Of a stretch of DNA of 22,410 bases, positions 7,398-15,800 are shown one piece after another (positions within the stretch are counted from its first letter, which is position 1; the number at the start of each line of letters is the position of its first letter). This stretch comes from Clostridiaceae bacterium (lineage in GTDB: Bacteria > Bacillota > Clostridia > Oscillospirales > Acutalibacteraceae), in NCBI GenBank assembly GCA_904502175.1, contig CAJGDU010000005.1:1-22410 (forward strand), given 5' to 3'. The notes beneath the pieces are model-generated. The model was not told where the DNA came from, ran no database searches, and worked only from the letters and a program-made list of their open reading frames with translations. Position numbers and translations under genes: made by a program.

Positions 7398-8198
7398 TTA
7401 TTTCTCCGTGACCTGTTCAACGAGCAGTTTCTGAACGGAATAATTCTTTGCCAGTTTCGCCATTTTTCCGCTGGTATAAGCGGTGACGAAGTACGCGTTC
7501 ATCTGCTCCGCAAGTTCAGAGCCTTTGCGGAAGGCAAAGCCGATCTTGTTGTTCTTCAGCCGGAAGGCCCGCGCAAGGTCGGGGTACTCGTTGCCGTTGC
7601 CGATGGCCGTAGTGGCGAACGTGGAGTTGATGATGGCGGCGTTGGCGGAGCCGTCGGAGACCGCCTTCAAGACTTCGTCCGTGGATTCTTTCACGATGAT
7701 GAGGAAGCCGTTCTCCTTGGCCAGCGCCTCATGGGTGGAGCCGTCGAGGACCGCGAACTTCAGCTGGAGGCACTGCTCCGGCTCGGTGTAGCGGCGGGCG
7801 ACGGACGCCTTCGTGACCACGATCTGCGAGTTGTTGAGGTAGGCTTTCGTGCATTCCATGACCGCTCTCCGGTCGGCCGTCAGCGTCAGGGCGCTGGCGA
7901 CGCAGTCGATGGTCTTGTCGTTCAGGAGATGTTCCATTTCGGTCCATTCGATCTCCTTGAACTCGACCTCGACGCCGAGCTTTTTGCCAAAGTCTCTGGC
8001 AAGGTCTACGGAAAGGCCGGTCCACTCCCCTTCGTCGTTCAGTTCACTCAGAGGGGGCGCGTCGATGACACCGACGACCAGTTTGCCCTGGTCTTTCACG
8101 TAGAGATCATCGGCAGCAACATTCGAGTTGCATCCGCTGAGGGCGAGCGTCCCGATGAGGAGCACCAGCATCAGCAGAATGGAAACATATTTTTTCAC
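7398..8198 (-). CDS. Amino-acid-type extracellular binding lipoprotein (SBP family 3)
   Basis: This 266-residue protein has a lipoprotein signal peptide with the lipobox LSGC, so Cys23 should be lipidated and the protein held on the outer face of the membrane. The rest is a family 3 solute-binding fold: KLVVGVIDAPPLS, GLSVDLARDFGKKLGVEVEF, and ALTLTADRR, where Arg110 matches the residue that binds the ligand carboxylate in polar amino acid receptors. The start is GTG with AGGAGG at good spacing, 12 bases after the stop of the SLC13-type gene. No ABC permease or ATPase is nearby. It may serve a distant ABC transporter, work as a sensor, or feed the adjacent symporter; the last would be unusual. 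Confidence 0.88.
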   Translation of the reverse strand: MKKYVSILLMLVLLIGTLALSGCNSNVAADDLYVKDQGKLVVGVIDAPPLSELNDEGEWTGLSVDLARDFGKKLGVEVEFKEIEWTEMEHLLNDKTIDCVASALTLTADRRAVMECTKAYLNNSQIVVTKASVARRYTEPEQCLQLKFAVLDGSTHEALAKENGFLIIVKESTDEVLKAVSDGSANAAIINSTFATTAIGNGNEYPDLARAFRLKNNKIGFAFRKGSELAEQMNAYFVTAYTSGKMAKLAKNYSVQKLLVEQVTEK

Positions 8199-8210
8199 AG
8201 CGTACCCTCC

Positions 8211-9485
8211 TTATCCCGGATAGAACGGATAGAAGATGGGCAGAAGGATCATGCTGACGATGAAGCACACAGCGGAGACGCAGAGGCCGGGCAGCATGAA
8301 GTCCTTGAAGCGGATGTTGCCGGGGCCGAGGATCATGGCGTTGGCCGGGATGGCCATGGGGGTACAGACGGCGACGGAGGACGCGATGAAGACCGCGATG
8401 ACGACCGCGCGGGGGTCTGCCCCGATGGTTTCGGCAATGGTCCAGGCAATGGGACAAAGCAGCGTACAGGCGGCGGTGTTGCTCATGACCTGTGTGAGGA
8501 ACCAGGTGAGGAGCCACATGGCGCCCATGATGATGAGGGTGCCGGACTGGCCGGTCAGCGCGACGACCTTGTCGGCGATCATTTCGCCTGCGCCCGTGTT
8601 GTTCATGGCCGCGCCGAGCGGGGACATGAAGGCCAGCATGAAGACCGTCAGGAGTTCGAAGGACTTGAACGCTTCTTTCTCCGTCAGGACACCGGCGGCC
8701 ACGATGAGGATGGCGCCGATACAGGCAATGATGTGCAGGGGCGGCAGGAAGTCCACATAGTCGGTGAGGACCATGAGCACGACCGTGACCGCAAGGTCGA
8801 CGGCGGTGAAGATCTTGTGCCATTTCGGAATGCCGCTGTAGTCCTGGCTGACAGCATCGGACTCACCGGGTTCTCTGTTCGGGATGATCTTCGGGCCGAC
8901 GAAGAACAGGAAGATGGCGACGATGATGAGCATGGGCGCGCCGATCTTCGCGTATTCGAAGAAGCCGACATGCATGGTGCCGTTCGAATACTCTTCAATG
9001 GTGTTTTTGGCGATGAGGTTGCCGGGGGAACCGATGATGGTGAAGTCGGCACCCAGGGTGGCGCCCATGACCAGCGGCAGGAGCAGCTTGATGGGCTTGA
9101 TGTTCGCCGCTCTCGCAATGCCGAGCACGATGGGCAGCAGGACGGCGACCGTGCCGGAGTTCGACACGAAACCGGACATGATGCCGGCCAGCAGGACGAC
9201 GACGAGGATGAGACCCCGTTCGCTGTTGGTCAGTTTCATGACCTTCTGCGAGACCAGATAGGCCAGTCCCGTCTTGAAGAACGCCGCACCAATGACGCAC
9301 ATGGCGATGATGAGGATGACGTTCGAGTTGATGACATCGGTGAAGATGTCGCTGACCTCAATGATGCCTAAGAAGTAGAGCGTGACCGGGACGCAGAACG
9401 CGACCAGACCCATCGGCAGTACGTCTATGACGAACAGGATGATGGCTACGACCAGGACAATGAGGGTAATGGCAGCTTGTGACAT
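8211..9485 (-). CDS. SLC13/DASS-type sodium:anion symporter
   Basis: This 424-residue membrane protein has about eleven hydrophobic segments and the repeat architecture of the divalent anion:sodium symporters. The two family Ser-Asn motifs are visible: SNSGT at 108-112 and SNTAA at 335-339. Each is followed by a helix with conserved Leu-Pro or Cys-Pro. GADFTIIGSPGNLIA (145-159) is the usual substrate-side loop. Substrates in the family are dicarboxylates, citrate or sulfate. An in-frame ATG 18 codons upstream exists, but the ATG at 9485 follows GGGAGGGACTCT, a good ribosome binding site, and starts directly before the first membrane helix. It forms an operon with the binding lipoprotein, whose ribosome binding site overlaps its stop. 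Confidence 0.9.
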   Translation of the reverse strand: MSQAAITLIVLVVAIILFVIDVLPMGLVAFCVPVTLYFLGIIEVSDIFTDVINSNVILIIAMCVIGAAFFKTGLAYLVSQKVMKLTNSERGLILVVVLLAGIMSGFVSNSGTVAVLLPIVLGIARAANIKPIKLLLPLVMGATLGADFTIIGSPGNLIAKNTIEEYSNGTMHVGFFEYAKIGAPMLIIVAIFLFFVGPKIIPNREPGESDAVSQDYSGIPKWHKIFTAVDLAVTVVLMVLTDYVDFLPPLHIIACIGAILIVAAGVLTEKEAFKSFELLTVFMLAFMSPLGAAMNNTGAGEMIADKVVALTGQSGTLIIMGAMWLLTWFLTQVMSNTAACTLLCPIAWTIAETIGADPRAVVIAVFIASSVAVCTPMAIPANAMILGPGNIRFKDFMLPGLCVSAVCFIVSMILLPIFYPFYPG

Positions 9486-9531
9486 AGAGTCCCTCCCTAC
9501 TTGTGCTTGGTTTTCCGTAAGAAATGCTTCC

Positions 9532-9598
9532 TGAAACATTCGGTTTCATAGAACATTCAGTACAAATATACAATAACATGTATAGAAAACCCGGGCAA
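9532..9598 (-). promoter_or_regulatory. Probable promoter and palindromic leader site of the symporter operon
   Basis: On the minus strand TTGCCC (9593-9598) lies 17 bp before TATTGT (9570-9575), a moderate promoter match. Downstream in the leader is the perfect inverted repeat TGAAAC-ATTCG-GTTTCA (9532-9548), a possible operator or small hairpin. A further inverted repeat, TATAC and GTATA (9567-9584), covers the -10 region. The remaining bases between this and the plus-strand promoter hold nothing I recognise. Confidence 0.4.
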
Positions 9599-9653
9599 GG
9601 AAAAAAGTATGAACCTTTCTGTACAAAAGCCCATTTTTCGGCGGGTCCCCGCA

Positions 9654-9682
9654 TTGACCTGACGCCGGAAAATGCTTAAAAT
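9654..9682 (+). promoter_or_regulatory. Promoter of the SGNH hydrolase gene
   Basis: -35 TTGACC (9654-9659), 17-bp spacer, -10 TAAAAT (9677-9682). Transcription would begin near 9689, about 29 bases before the ATG. Confidence 0.7.
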
Positions 9683-9717
9683 AATAACAGAAAAACACAA
9701 GGGAAAGGACCGGTTCC

Positions 9718-10452
9718 ATGAACCACCGCAACATCCGTTTTCTTCTGAAACAGTGCATCGCCGTCATGCTCATGCTCGTTCTCCTGAGCGGGCTCTCGCT
9801 GCCCGGCTATGCCGCAGAGAAGCCGAAAGCCGCTCCGGCGGCACCCGCCGCCACCGTCACGGTCCAGGCGGGCAAAAAGAAGACCATCCTCATCGGGGAC
9901 TCCCGCACCGCCAACCTGCGCCAGGTGCGCAACAACGGCAAGCTGGTCTACGACCTCATCCAGCAGGACGGCAGCATCCTCTGGGACTTCAAATGGGGCG
10001 CCAAGTTCTTCGACCTGGCCGCCACCCTCATCCCCCGTCTGGAGCTCTCCGGCCTGGACACCATCGACAGCAGGACGACCATCGTTGTGTGGATGGGGTT
10101 CAACGATGTGGTCGGCACGCCCTCGGCCACGGTGAACGAATACATCAACTACTACAACCTCATGACGGCGCTCTGGGTCGCCCGCGGCGCCAGAGTATAC
10201 ATCATGAACGTCGGCCCCGCCGGACGGAAGACCGGAGGCATGACCAAGCGGCAGAAAGAGAACTACAAAGCCCAGAACAAGCAGATCCGCACCTTCAACC
10301 GGAAGCTGAAGGAGGGACTGTCCTCTCAGGCAAAATACATCGACTGCTACGCCTACCTCATGGAGACCGACTACGCCACCTCCGACGGCACGCACTACAT
10401 TCCCGTCACCAGCAGGGGCATCTACAAGTTCATTCTGAAGAAAACCAAATAG
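9718..10452 (+). CDS. Secreted SGNH/GDSL-family hydrolase
   Basis: This 244-residue protein starts with a signal peptide (basic MNHRNIRFLLK, hydrophobic core to about 27, cleavage after YAA near 33). A short Ala/Pro/Lys-rich linker follows. The catalytic domain shows block I ILIGDSRTANL with nucleophile Ser62. Block III is VVWMGFNDV with oxyanion Asn129, and block V is SDGTHY with Asp223 and His226. The lengths and motifs fit exported SGNH esterases that often act on acetyl groups of cell-wall polymers, but the substrate is not readable. An AAGGA ribosome binding site lies eight bases before the ATG. The gene has its own promoter and terminator and appears to be a single-gene unit. Confidence 0.88.
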   Translation: MNHRNIRFLLKQCIAVMLMLVLLSGLSLPGYAAEKPKAAPAAPAATVTVQAGKKKTILIGDSRTANLRQVRNNGKLVYDLIQQDGSILWDFKWGAKFFDLAATLIPRLELSGLDTIDSRTTIVVWMGFNDVVGTPSATVNEYINYYNLMTALWVARGARVYIMNVGPAGRKTGGMTKRQKENYKAQNKQIRTFNRKLKEGLSSQAKYIDCYAYLMETDYATSDGTHYIPVTSRGIYKFILKKTK

Positions 10453-10463
10453 GTCCAAAAAGA

Positions 10464-10490
10464 AAAAGACCTCCGTTTCGGAGGTCTTTT
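10464..10490. terminator. Bidirectional terminator between the SGNH hydrolase and phosphatase genes
   Basis: A perfect 12-bp stem (AAAAGACCTCCG and CGGAGGTCTTTT) around a TTT loop. The plus-strand 3' side continues TTTTGTTTTTGG and the minus-strand side TTTTTCTTTTTGG, so it should end both convergent transcripts. Confidence 0.88.
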
Positions 10491-10499
10491 GTTTTTGGT

Positions 10500-10949
10500 T
10501 CAAAACAGTTCTTCGAGCAACGCTCTGCACCCGACGTTGACGTCGTCCCAGGTGGCTTCGAAGTTGCCGGTGTACCAGGGGTCCGCGACGTCACGGGAAA
10601 TGCCGGCGTGTTCGAGGAGCAGACTGACCTTGTTCCGGTCGTCCTCTCCGATGATACGGTCGCACCAGCGCCGGTTCATCTCATCCATGAGGATGATGTA
10701 GTCGTAATACTCGTACTCCTGCCGGGTCATCCGATGGGCGTGGTGGCCTTTGCAGGAGATGCCGTGTTCGTTCAGCACCCGCTGCGCCGGCGGGTAGACC
10801 GGGTTGCCGAGCTCTTCCGTGGAGACCGCCGCGGAGGCGATCTCAAAACGGTCTTCGACGCCCGCTCTGCGCACCATGTCTTTCATGACGAACTCCGCCA
10901 TGGGGCTCCGGCAGATGTTGCCGTGGCAGACGAATAGGATCTTGATCAT
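10500..10949 (-). CDS. Low-molecular-weight protein tyrosine phosphatase
   Basis: This 149-residue protein has the family P-loop at its very N-terminus: VCHGNICRSP with nucleophile Cys8 and Arg14 (CX5RS). The general acid is Asp123 in ADPWYTGNF. The open frame extends 101 codons further upstream but only as an overlap with the neighbouring hydrolase gene in another frame. The ATG at 10949 gives the exact family start. The ribosome binding site is weak (an AGG cluster lies too far upstream), so translation may depend on the upstream gene, which ends 28 bases before. Such enzymes remove phosphate from tyrosines or, in some relatives, from arginines or exopolysaccharide kinases. It is the last gene of the Lgt-like/nitrilase group. 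Confidence 0.93.
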   Translation of the reverse strand: MIKILFVCHGNICRSPMAEFVMKDMVRRAGVEDRFEIASAAVSTEELGNPVYPPAQRVLNEHGISCKGHHAHRMTRQEYEYYDYIILMDEMNRRWCDRIIGEDDRNKVSLLLEHAGISRDVADPWYTGNFEATWDDVNVGCRALLEELF

Positions 10950-10977
10950 GGGCTGTCGCAGCCTGCCTTTCTCTGTA

Positions 10978-11982
10978 TTACTGTTTTCCCGCTCTTGCCG
11001 TACGGATCCGCCACTGCAGCGCCGACGGCAGATTGGAGACGAACGCCGCTCCGGCACGGGCATAGAACCGGATGTTGACGCCGGCAGCGTCGCGCAGCAG
11101 TTTCCGCTTTTCAAACCGCGCCTGGGCGGTGCGAAGGCGCTGCAGATGCGCTTCTTTCGAAATGCCGAGCGCGGAATAGTATTCTTCGATGGCTGCCTGC
11201 GGGTCCAGTTCCGCAGCGGCATAGCCTTCCTCCCATCCGGTTTCCGAGACAACGCCCTTCAGCGGATGGATGATGCGGCTGTGGCCGCCCTCCGGTCCGG
11301 TCGTTGCCCCGGAGGGAGAAGCGTGGTTCGCGTCCACGACCACCACGCCGTTTTCCAGTGCGCAGCTCGTTCCGCTCCAGCGGTGATACTGCATCATCAG
11401 GTCCAGTTTGTCGAGCCGGCGATCCATGCCGGGCCACGCCGTGGGGGCGAGAACGATCTCTGCGCCCTCCAGCTTCATTTTGCGCACGACTTCCGGGAAT
11501 GCCTTGTCATAGCAGATCAAAAGGCCGATCTTGCCGATCGGGGTGTCGAACACCGGGCACTCCGCATGCCCCGCTTCCATCTGGAACGATTCGGTCCCGG
11601 CCGGGTTCTGCTTGAAATACTTGCCGATATAGCCCTCCGGGCCGACTAAGACCGCGGTGTTCCGGTAGCGGCCTTCCCTGTCACGACTCGTCATGCTCCA
11701 GGAAGCATACATTCCCAGCGCCTTCGCTTTTTCGATGAGCTTCTGCACGCTTTCCCCTTCCGGCACGAGCTCCGCGTTCCCGTGAAAATACTCCGAGAAT
11801 TCCGGGAGCGGACGCGCCATGCTGAGGTTTTCCGGCAGACCGGTCAGACTCAGCTCCGGGAACAGCACCAGCTTCGTTCCCCGGGCGGCGGACTCCTCCA
11901 TGAATTTCAAAAACTTCTCGAGGTTCTGCGCCTTATCTGCTTCCGCGATCATCGAGTATGCTTCCATACGGATCTGAGACAT
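10978..11982 (-). CDS. Nitrilase-superfamily (carbon-nitrogen) hydrolase
   Basis: This 334-residue protein has the Glu-Lys-Cys triad of the superfamily: Glu43 in LVLFPELSLTG, Lys124 in GKYFKQ and Cys157 in LLICYDKAFPE. The residues after Cys are CYD, common in the amidase and N-acyl branches. It has no signal peptide or membrane segment, so it is cytoplasmic and is not an ordinary apolipoprotein N-acyltransferase (Lnt), which has membrane helices. The C-terminal 60 residues are basic and extend beyond the core domain. An upstream TTG is too close to the AAAGGAAG ribosome binding site; I chose ATG 11982, though GTG 11985 is equally possible. The ribosome binding site overlaps the stop of the Lgt-like gene, suggesting coupling. 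The substrate is unknown. Confidence 0.85.
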   Translation of the reverse strand: MSQIRMEAYSMIAEADKAQNLEKFLKFMEESAARGTKLVLFPELSLTGLPENLSMARPLPEFSEYFHGNAELVPEGESVQKLIEKAKALGMYASWSMTSRDREGRYRNTAVLVGPEGYIGKYFKQNPAGTESFQMEAGHAECPVFDTPIGKIGLLICYDKAFPEVVRKMKLEGAEIVLAPTAWPGMDRRLDKLDLMMQYHRWSGTSCALENGVVVVDANHASPSGATTGPEGGHSRIIHPLKGVVSETGWEEGYAAAELDPQAAIEEYYSALGISKEAHLQRLRTAQARFEKRKLLRDAAGVNIRFYARAGAAFVSNLPSALQWRIRTARAGKQ

Positions 11983-11998
11983 CACGAACAACTTCCTT

Positions 11999-12769
11999 TC
12001 AGTCTTGTGTTTCTTCTGCTTCTATTTCTGTTTCTGTTTCCGCTTCCGCAAGTTTCCGGACTCTCCGGCGGTCGGCGATGAGCCAGATGATGCCCACCAG
12101 CAGCGTTGCCAGCGCCCAGAAGCCGTAGACGGAGATGCCCGCCGCGACCTTGACGTTCACCCGGGCAAACTCCAGGAAGAACCGGGTGCTGCCGTACAGG
12201 ATGAGCAGCCAGGCATACAGGTTTCCGGTCACCCTGAAGTCCTGCTTTCTGGCGATGTGCATGAGGACAAAGGTGAGCAGGAGGGCGACCATGCCTTCCA
12301 CGATCTGAAGGGGGAACAGATACTGTTCAAAAATGGGGTTCCACATGCCGTGTGCCATGGGGAAGCTGAAACAGCAACCCGCGAAGCAGCAGGATATTTT
12401 GATGATGACCAGGGCCAGCATGTAGCCCGGCGTCATGAAGTCGAGCATCTTCCGCCAGTCGTCTTTGAAGACCTTCCCAAAGAGCATGGCAAACAGGGGC
12501 ACGAACAGGCACCCCGCGACATAGTCCTTCACCCCGAAGGTGTCGAAGCCTGTCAGCGCCCAGCCGACGAACATGAGGAACAGGTCGAAGGAGAGCAGGT
12601 GCGCGAGCGTGATGAGCAGCGTGCGGAACCACTTATAGCCGTAGTGCCGGCGCCAGAACAGGTTGAAGACCGCGACGACGATGTAGACGACGACGATCCA
12701 CCCCTGGTAGATCCATCCCCGGTAACCGGTGTGGTCGATGGCCAGGATCAGATAGTTGATGAGTCCCAC
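11999..12769 (-). CDS. Divergent Lgt-like membrane protein (prolipoprotein diacylglyceryl transferase family), copy 1
   Basis: This 256-residue protein has about seven membrane segments and an acidic Glu/Thr-rich tail (241-256). The Lgt resemblance rests on ISCCFAGCCFS (125-135), matching the clostridial RxxCxxxGCCxG form of the Lgt core, and on LYGSTRFFLEFAR (191-203), matching the C-terminal YGxxRFxxExxR motif with Arg196 and Glu200. Key differences: the core arginine is Lys124, and the His-Gly motif essential in E. coli Lgt is absent. Diacylglyceryl transfer to lipoproteins is therefore doubtful, and a related transfer or a non-catalytic role is possible. The GTG start follows a GAGGGGGAG ribosome binding site. 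It heads the operon with the nitrilase-type hydrolase and tyrosine phosphatase. Confidence 0.72.
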   Translation of the reverse strand: MGLINYLILAIDHTGYRGWIYQGWIVVVYIVVAVFNLFWRRHYGYKWFRTLLITLAHLLSFDLFLMFVGWALTGFDTFGVKDYVAGCLFVPLFAMLFGKVFKDDWRKMLDFMTPGYMLALVIIKISCCFAGCCFSFPMAHGMWNPIFEQYLFPLQIVEGMVALLLTFVLMHIARKQDFRVTGNLYAWLLILYGSTRFFLEFARVNVKVAAGISVYGFWALATLLVGIIWLIADRRRVRKLAEAETETEIEAEETQD

Positions 12770-12804
12770 GGGGCTCCCCCTCTCTATAAAATATCGTTGT
12801 TGTT

Positions 12805-12834
12805 ATTCTACCGCAAAAAAACAGGAATGGGCAA
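12805..12834 (-). promoter_or_regulatory. Possible promoter of the Lgt-like copy 1 operon
   Basis: On the minus strand TTGCCC (12829-12834) lies 18 bp before TAGAAT (12805-12810). The -35 box falls inside the terminator hairpin of the preceding gene. An alternative is TTGCGG with TATTTT 17 bp further on. Neither is strong. Confidence 0.35.
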
Positions 12835-12853
12835 GATGCCCATTCCCGTTTTT
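12817..12853 (-). terminator. Terminator of the large surface protein gene
   Basis: On the minus strand AAAAACGGGAATGGGC pairs over 16 bp with GCCCATTCCTGTTTTT (one G-U pair) around a five-base loop, followed by a run of T. On the plus strand the same site has an A-C mismatch, so it favours minus-strand transcripts. It lies about 30 bases after the stop of the surface protein gene. Confidence 0.85.
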
Positions 12854-12884
12854 ACGTCTAAGGCTTATTTACAAAAGCTTGAGC

Positions 12885-15800
12885 TTAGAACCAGCCGCCA
12901 AAGAGGTTTCTGAAGAAGCCGCCAATGCCGCCGCTGGAGCCGCCTCCGAAGAGGTTGCTGAACCAGCTGCCGCCGCCAGAGCCGCCGCCGAAGAGACCGC
13001 CAAACAGTCTGCTCAGCCAGCTGCCGGTGTTGGTGCCGGGCAGGTCGGGTTCATCGGGTTCATCGGGGACTTCCACTTCGCCCGTGTCGGGGTTGATGAT
13101 CTGGTTGATGAGTTCGTCGATCATCGCTTCACCTGCATCGATGTCTCCCTGCAGCGCGCGCTCAACGACATTCGCGAGTTCGGGCGGAAGGAGCATGTTG
13201 ATGACATAGTGGTATGCCACGTTGATGTTGGTGAAGATGTTCGCGCTGACATCATAGTAATACCAGTTCTTCGTGACTTCGCCGTTCAGGACGAAGTTCG
13301 CTTGATCCAGAAGCTGCTGGACTTTGTTGTTGAAGTCGGTGAAGGTATATTCGCCGTTCAGTGCGAGACTCGTAATGAGTTCCGCGACTTCTTCCTGGCT
13401 CTCGAAGAGGCTGCCGGTGTTCTCATAGATCAGTCTGGACACATACGTCAGGACGGTCGCCTTCGGAATGTAAGTGTCGAGGACTGCATCCAGGATCTGA
13501 CCGAGCGCTTCCCTCAGTTCGAGCGGAAGGAGCGAAACGGCTTCCGCAGGATTCTCCGGATCAGGATTGTTCTGACTGTTGTACCATTCCGAGACCTGGA
13601 GGGAAAGATCGTTGAACCAGTCGAAGAGGACCTGGGAGTTGTAGCCTTCACCCTCTTCGCCGACAAAGGCACGGGCAAGGCTCAGGCCTCCGTCAGCACC
13701 CTCTGCCAGGTTGCCAAAGATCTTGGTCAGCAGCTCATAGGACTGTTCGAGCTGTCCCGCGAAGACCGCGAACTGCTCGTTGGACATGACGCCGCCGATG
13801 TCAACGCTGGCATAGGTGTGGTATGCGCGTTCTTCCGCATCCCAGGTGTTCTCGAAGACATACATCATCGGGTTACGGGTGCGTCCTTCCGGAACTGCCG
13901 ACTGGATGAGCAGGTAGTTGCCGGTCGGGAATCTGCCATCGGTCAGACCGATGAAGTTGAGGAGTGCAAAACCGAGGTCGCCGCTGATGTCAACGTTTTC
14001 ATTATTGAGAAGATCCATAATGACGGACATCATGTCGGGCTGTTCGGCTGCGGGCTCGCCGGGTTCAGAGGGATCTGTGGGATCTGTGGGATCTGTGGGC
14101 TCCGTGGGCTCAGTGGGTTCCTCAGAGTCGCCGCCGCCCATCAGGCCGCTGAAGCTGTCGAGCAGGCCAAGAAGGAGACCAATCTGCTCCTCATCGCCGA
14201 CTGCGGCGAGGAGGTCAAGGACCGTGGCCATGTCGAGGCCGGAGAGCAGGCTGCTGGAAGAGCCGCTGCCGGAGGGCTCTGCGGGGGTCTCGCCTTCGCC
14301 GGGCTCTTCACCGGGTTCACCGGGTTCCTCAGAATCGCCGCTGCCCGGGATGAGGCCGCCGATGCCGCCGGCAATGTCACCAATGCCGGACACCGCGTTC
14401 GTCAGGAGCGGGATGAGGTCAATGAGTTTCTTAAGGGTCACGTTGTCTTTGGGGTCAAAAGTCACGAGACCATTTTCATCTGCCACGTTCTCCAGAATGG
14501 CAGGGACCTGGAATCCATCGAGTCCCTCCGGACCGAGCGCGATGATGGAGAGGAGTACGCGTTCGATCATGCCGGGTTCTGCGTCCACGGGTTCTTCCGG
14601 GTCGCCCTCGGTGATCTCCTCACGGAGTCCGAGCAGCTCATCGAAGCTGATGCCGCCGATGACGCTGTTGACCGCTTCACGGCCCATGGCAAGCAGGGTG
14701 TCGACGAGTTCGAGGAAGCGGTCTCTGTCGACCAGGGTGAAGGTCGCGCCGGGGATACCGGTGGTGGTGACCTTGCCGTTCTCATCCACGTTCAGCGTCG
14801 CGTTGGTGAATTCGATATGATTCTGTTTATGGCTGACTTCAATACCGGTGGTATTGACGAACTTGACCGTGTTGGAGCCGAGCATGAGGCCTGCCAGACT
14901 GCCGAGGCAGCCGAGGTCCATACCCATCGCAGAGGTCAGAGGATCGATCAGGGCGGAAGTACGGATGCTGCCGTAGACATGGCTGCCGCCCAGATTGTTG
15001 ACCGTTCCGCCGTTCGTGACATTGATAGTATAGGTGTCAGTCGCCGCGTACCATCCCTCGCCGGGAGAGACGATCTTCACTTCATACTGACCGGCACGGA
15101 CGCCTTCCTGCGCAAAGCTCTGGCCGATGCTGACGGGGAGAGTGATCTCCATGTCGAGCATTTCAGCCGGGATCTGGCCCTTCGCAAGGTTGAACAGCGT
15201 GCTGCCGAGCGCATCCTGCATCATGACGTCCATGTCGATGTGGATGAACATGGTGTTCGTCATGGGCACGTGATACACAAGACCTTCATAGAGGCCGTCG
15301 CCCTTGTCGACTTCCGTCAGGACAACGTCGAAGCCCTTCGGCATGTTGTCGAGCGCCTCGATGCCGATGAGGCTCATCAGGTCTTCGTTGCCGAGCAGGT
15401 TGGTGAAGGTGTCCGTGGACATGCCGGAACCTTCGCTGCCTTCGCTGTTGGTGCCGGACATCAGGCTCATGAGGCTGGTGACCGTGTTGATGGTCAGCTT
15501 GCTGTGAAGGTCGGACAGACGCTCCTGATTCAGGAGGTTCACAGAGAAGTTGCCCGCTTTGGCGGTCGTCTCTGTGGTGTAGGTCAGGGTGATGTCACCC
15601 GCTGCCACGTCATCTTTGATGTCGATGATAGTCTCATCCAGAGGAATGTAAACTGCCGGGCTGGCCGTCACAGTATACTCTGTCGTGGTGGTCGAGTTAC
15701 AACCGCCGCTGGAGACCGTCTTGCCTTCGATAGTACCGTTCAGGATCGCATATCTGTCGGCATCATATCCGGGGATCTGGTCGACGATGGTGGCAAAGAA

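Noticed and set aside
10950..11252. Longer N-terminus for the low-molecular-weight tyrosine phosphatase
   Set aside because: The extra 101 codons overlap the nitrilase-type gene in another frame, and the family P-loop must sit at the extreme N-terminus, as it does from ATG 10949.
11999..12769. Lgt-like copy 1 as the housekeeping lgt
   Set aside because: The core arginine is lysine, the His-Gly motif is missing, and a second Lgt-like gene sits nearby in a specialised operon.
14062..14124. Short direct repeats that could suggest a CRISPR array
   Set aside because: The unit is 9 bp without spacers and lies in frame in a coding region, giving a (S/T)(D/E)P linker.
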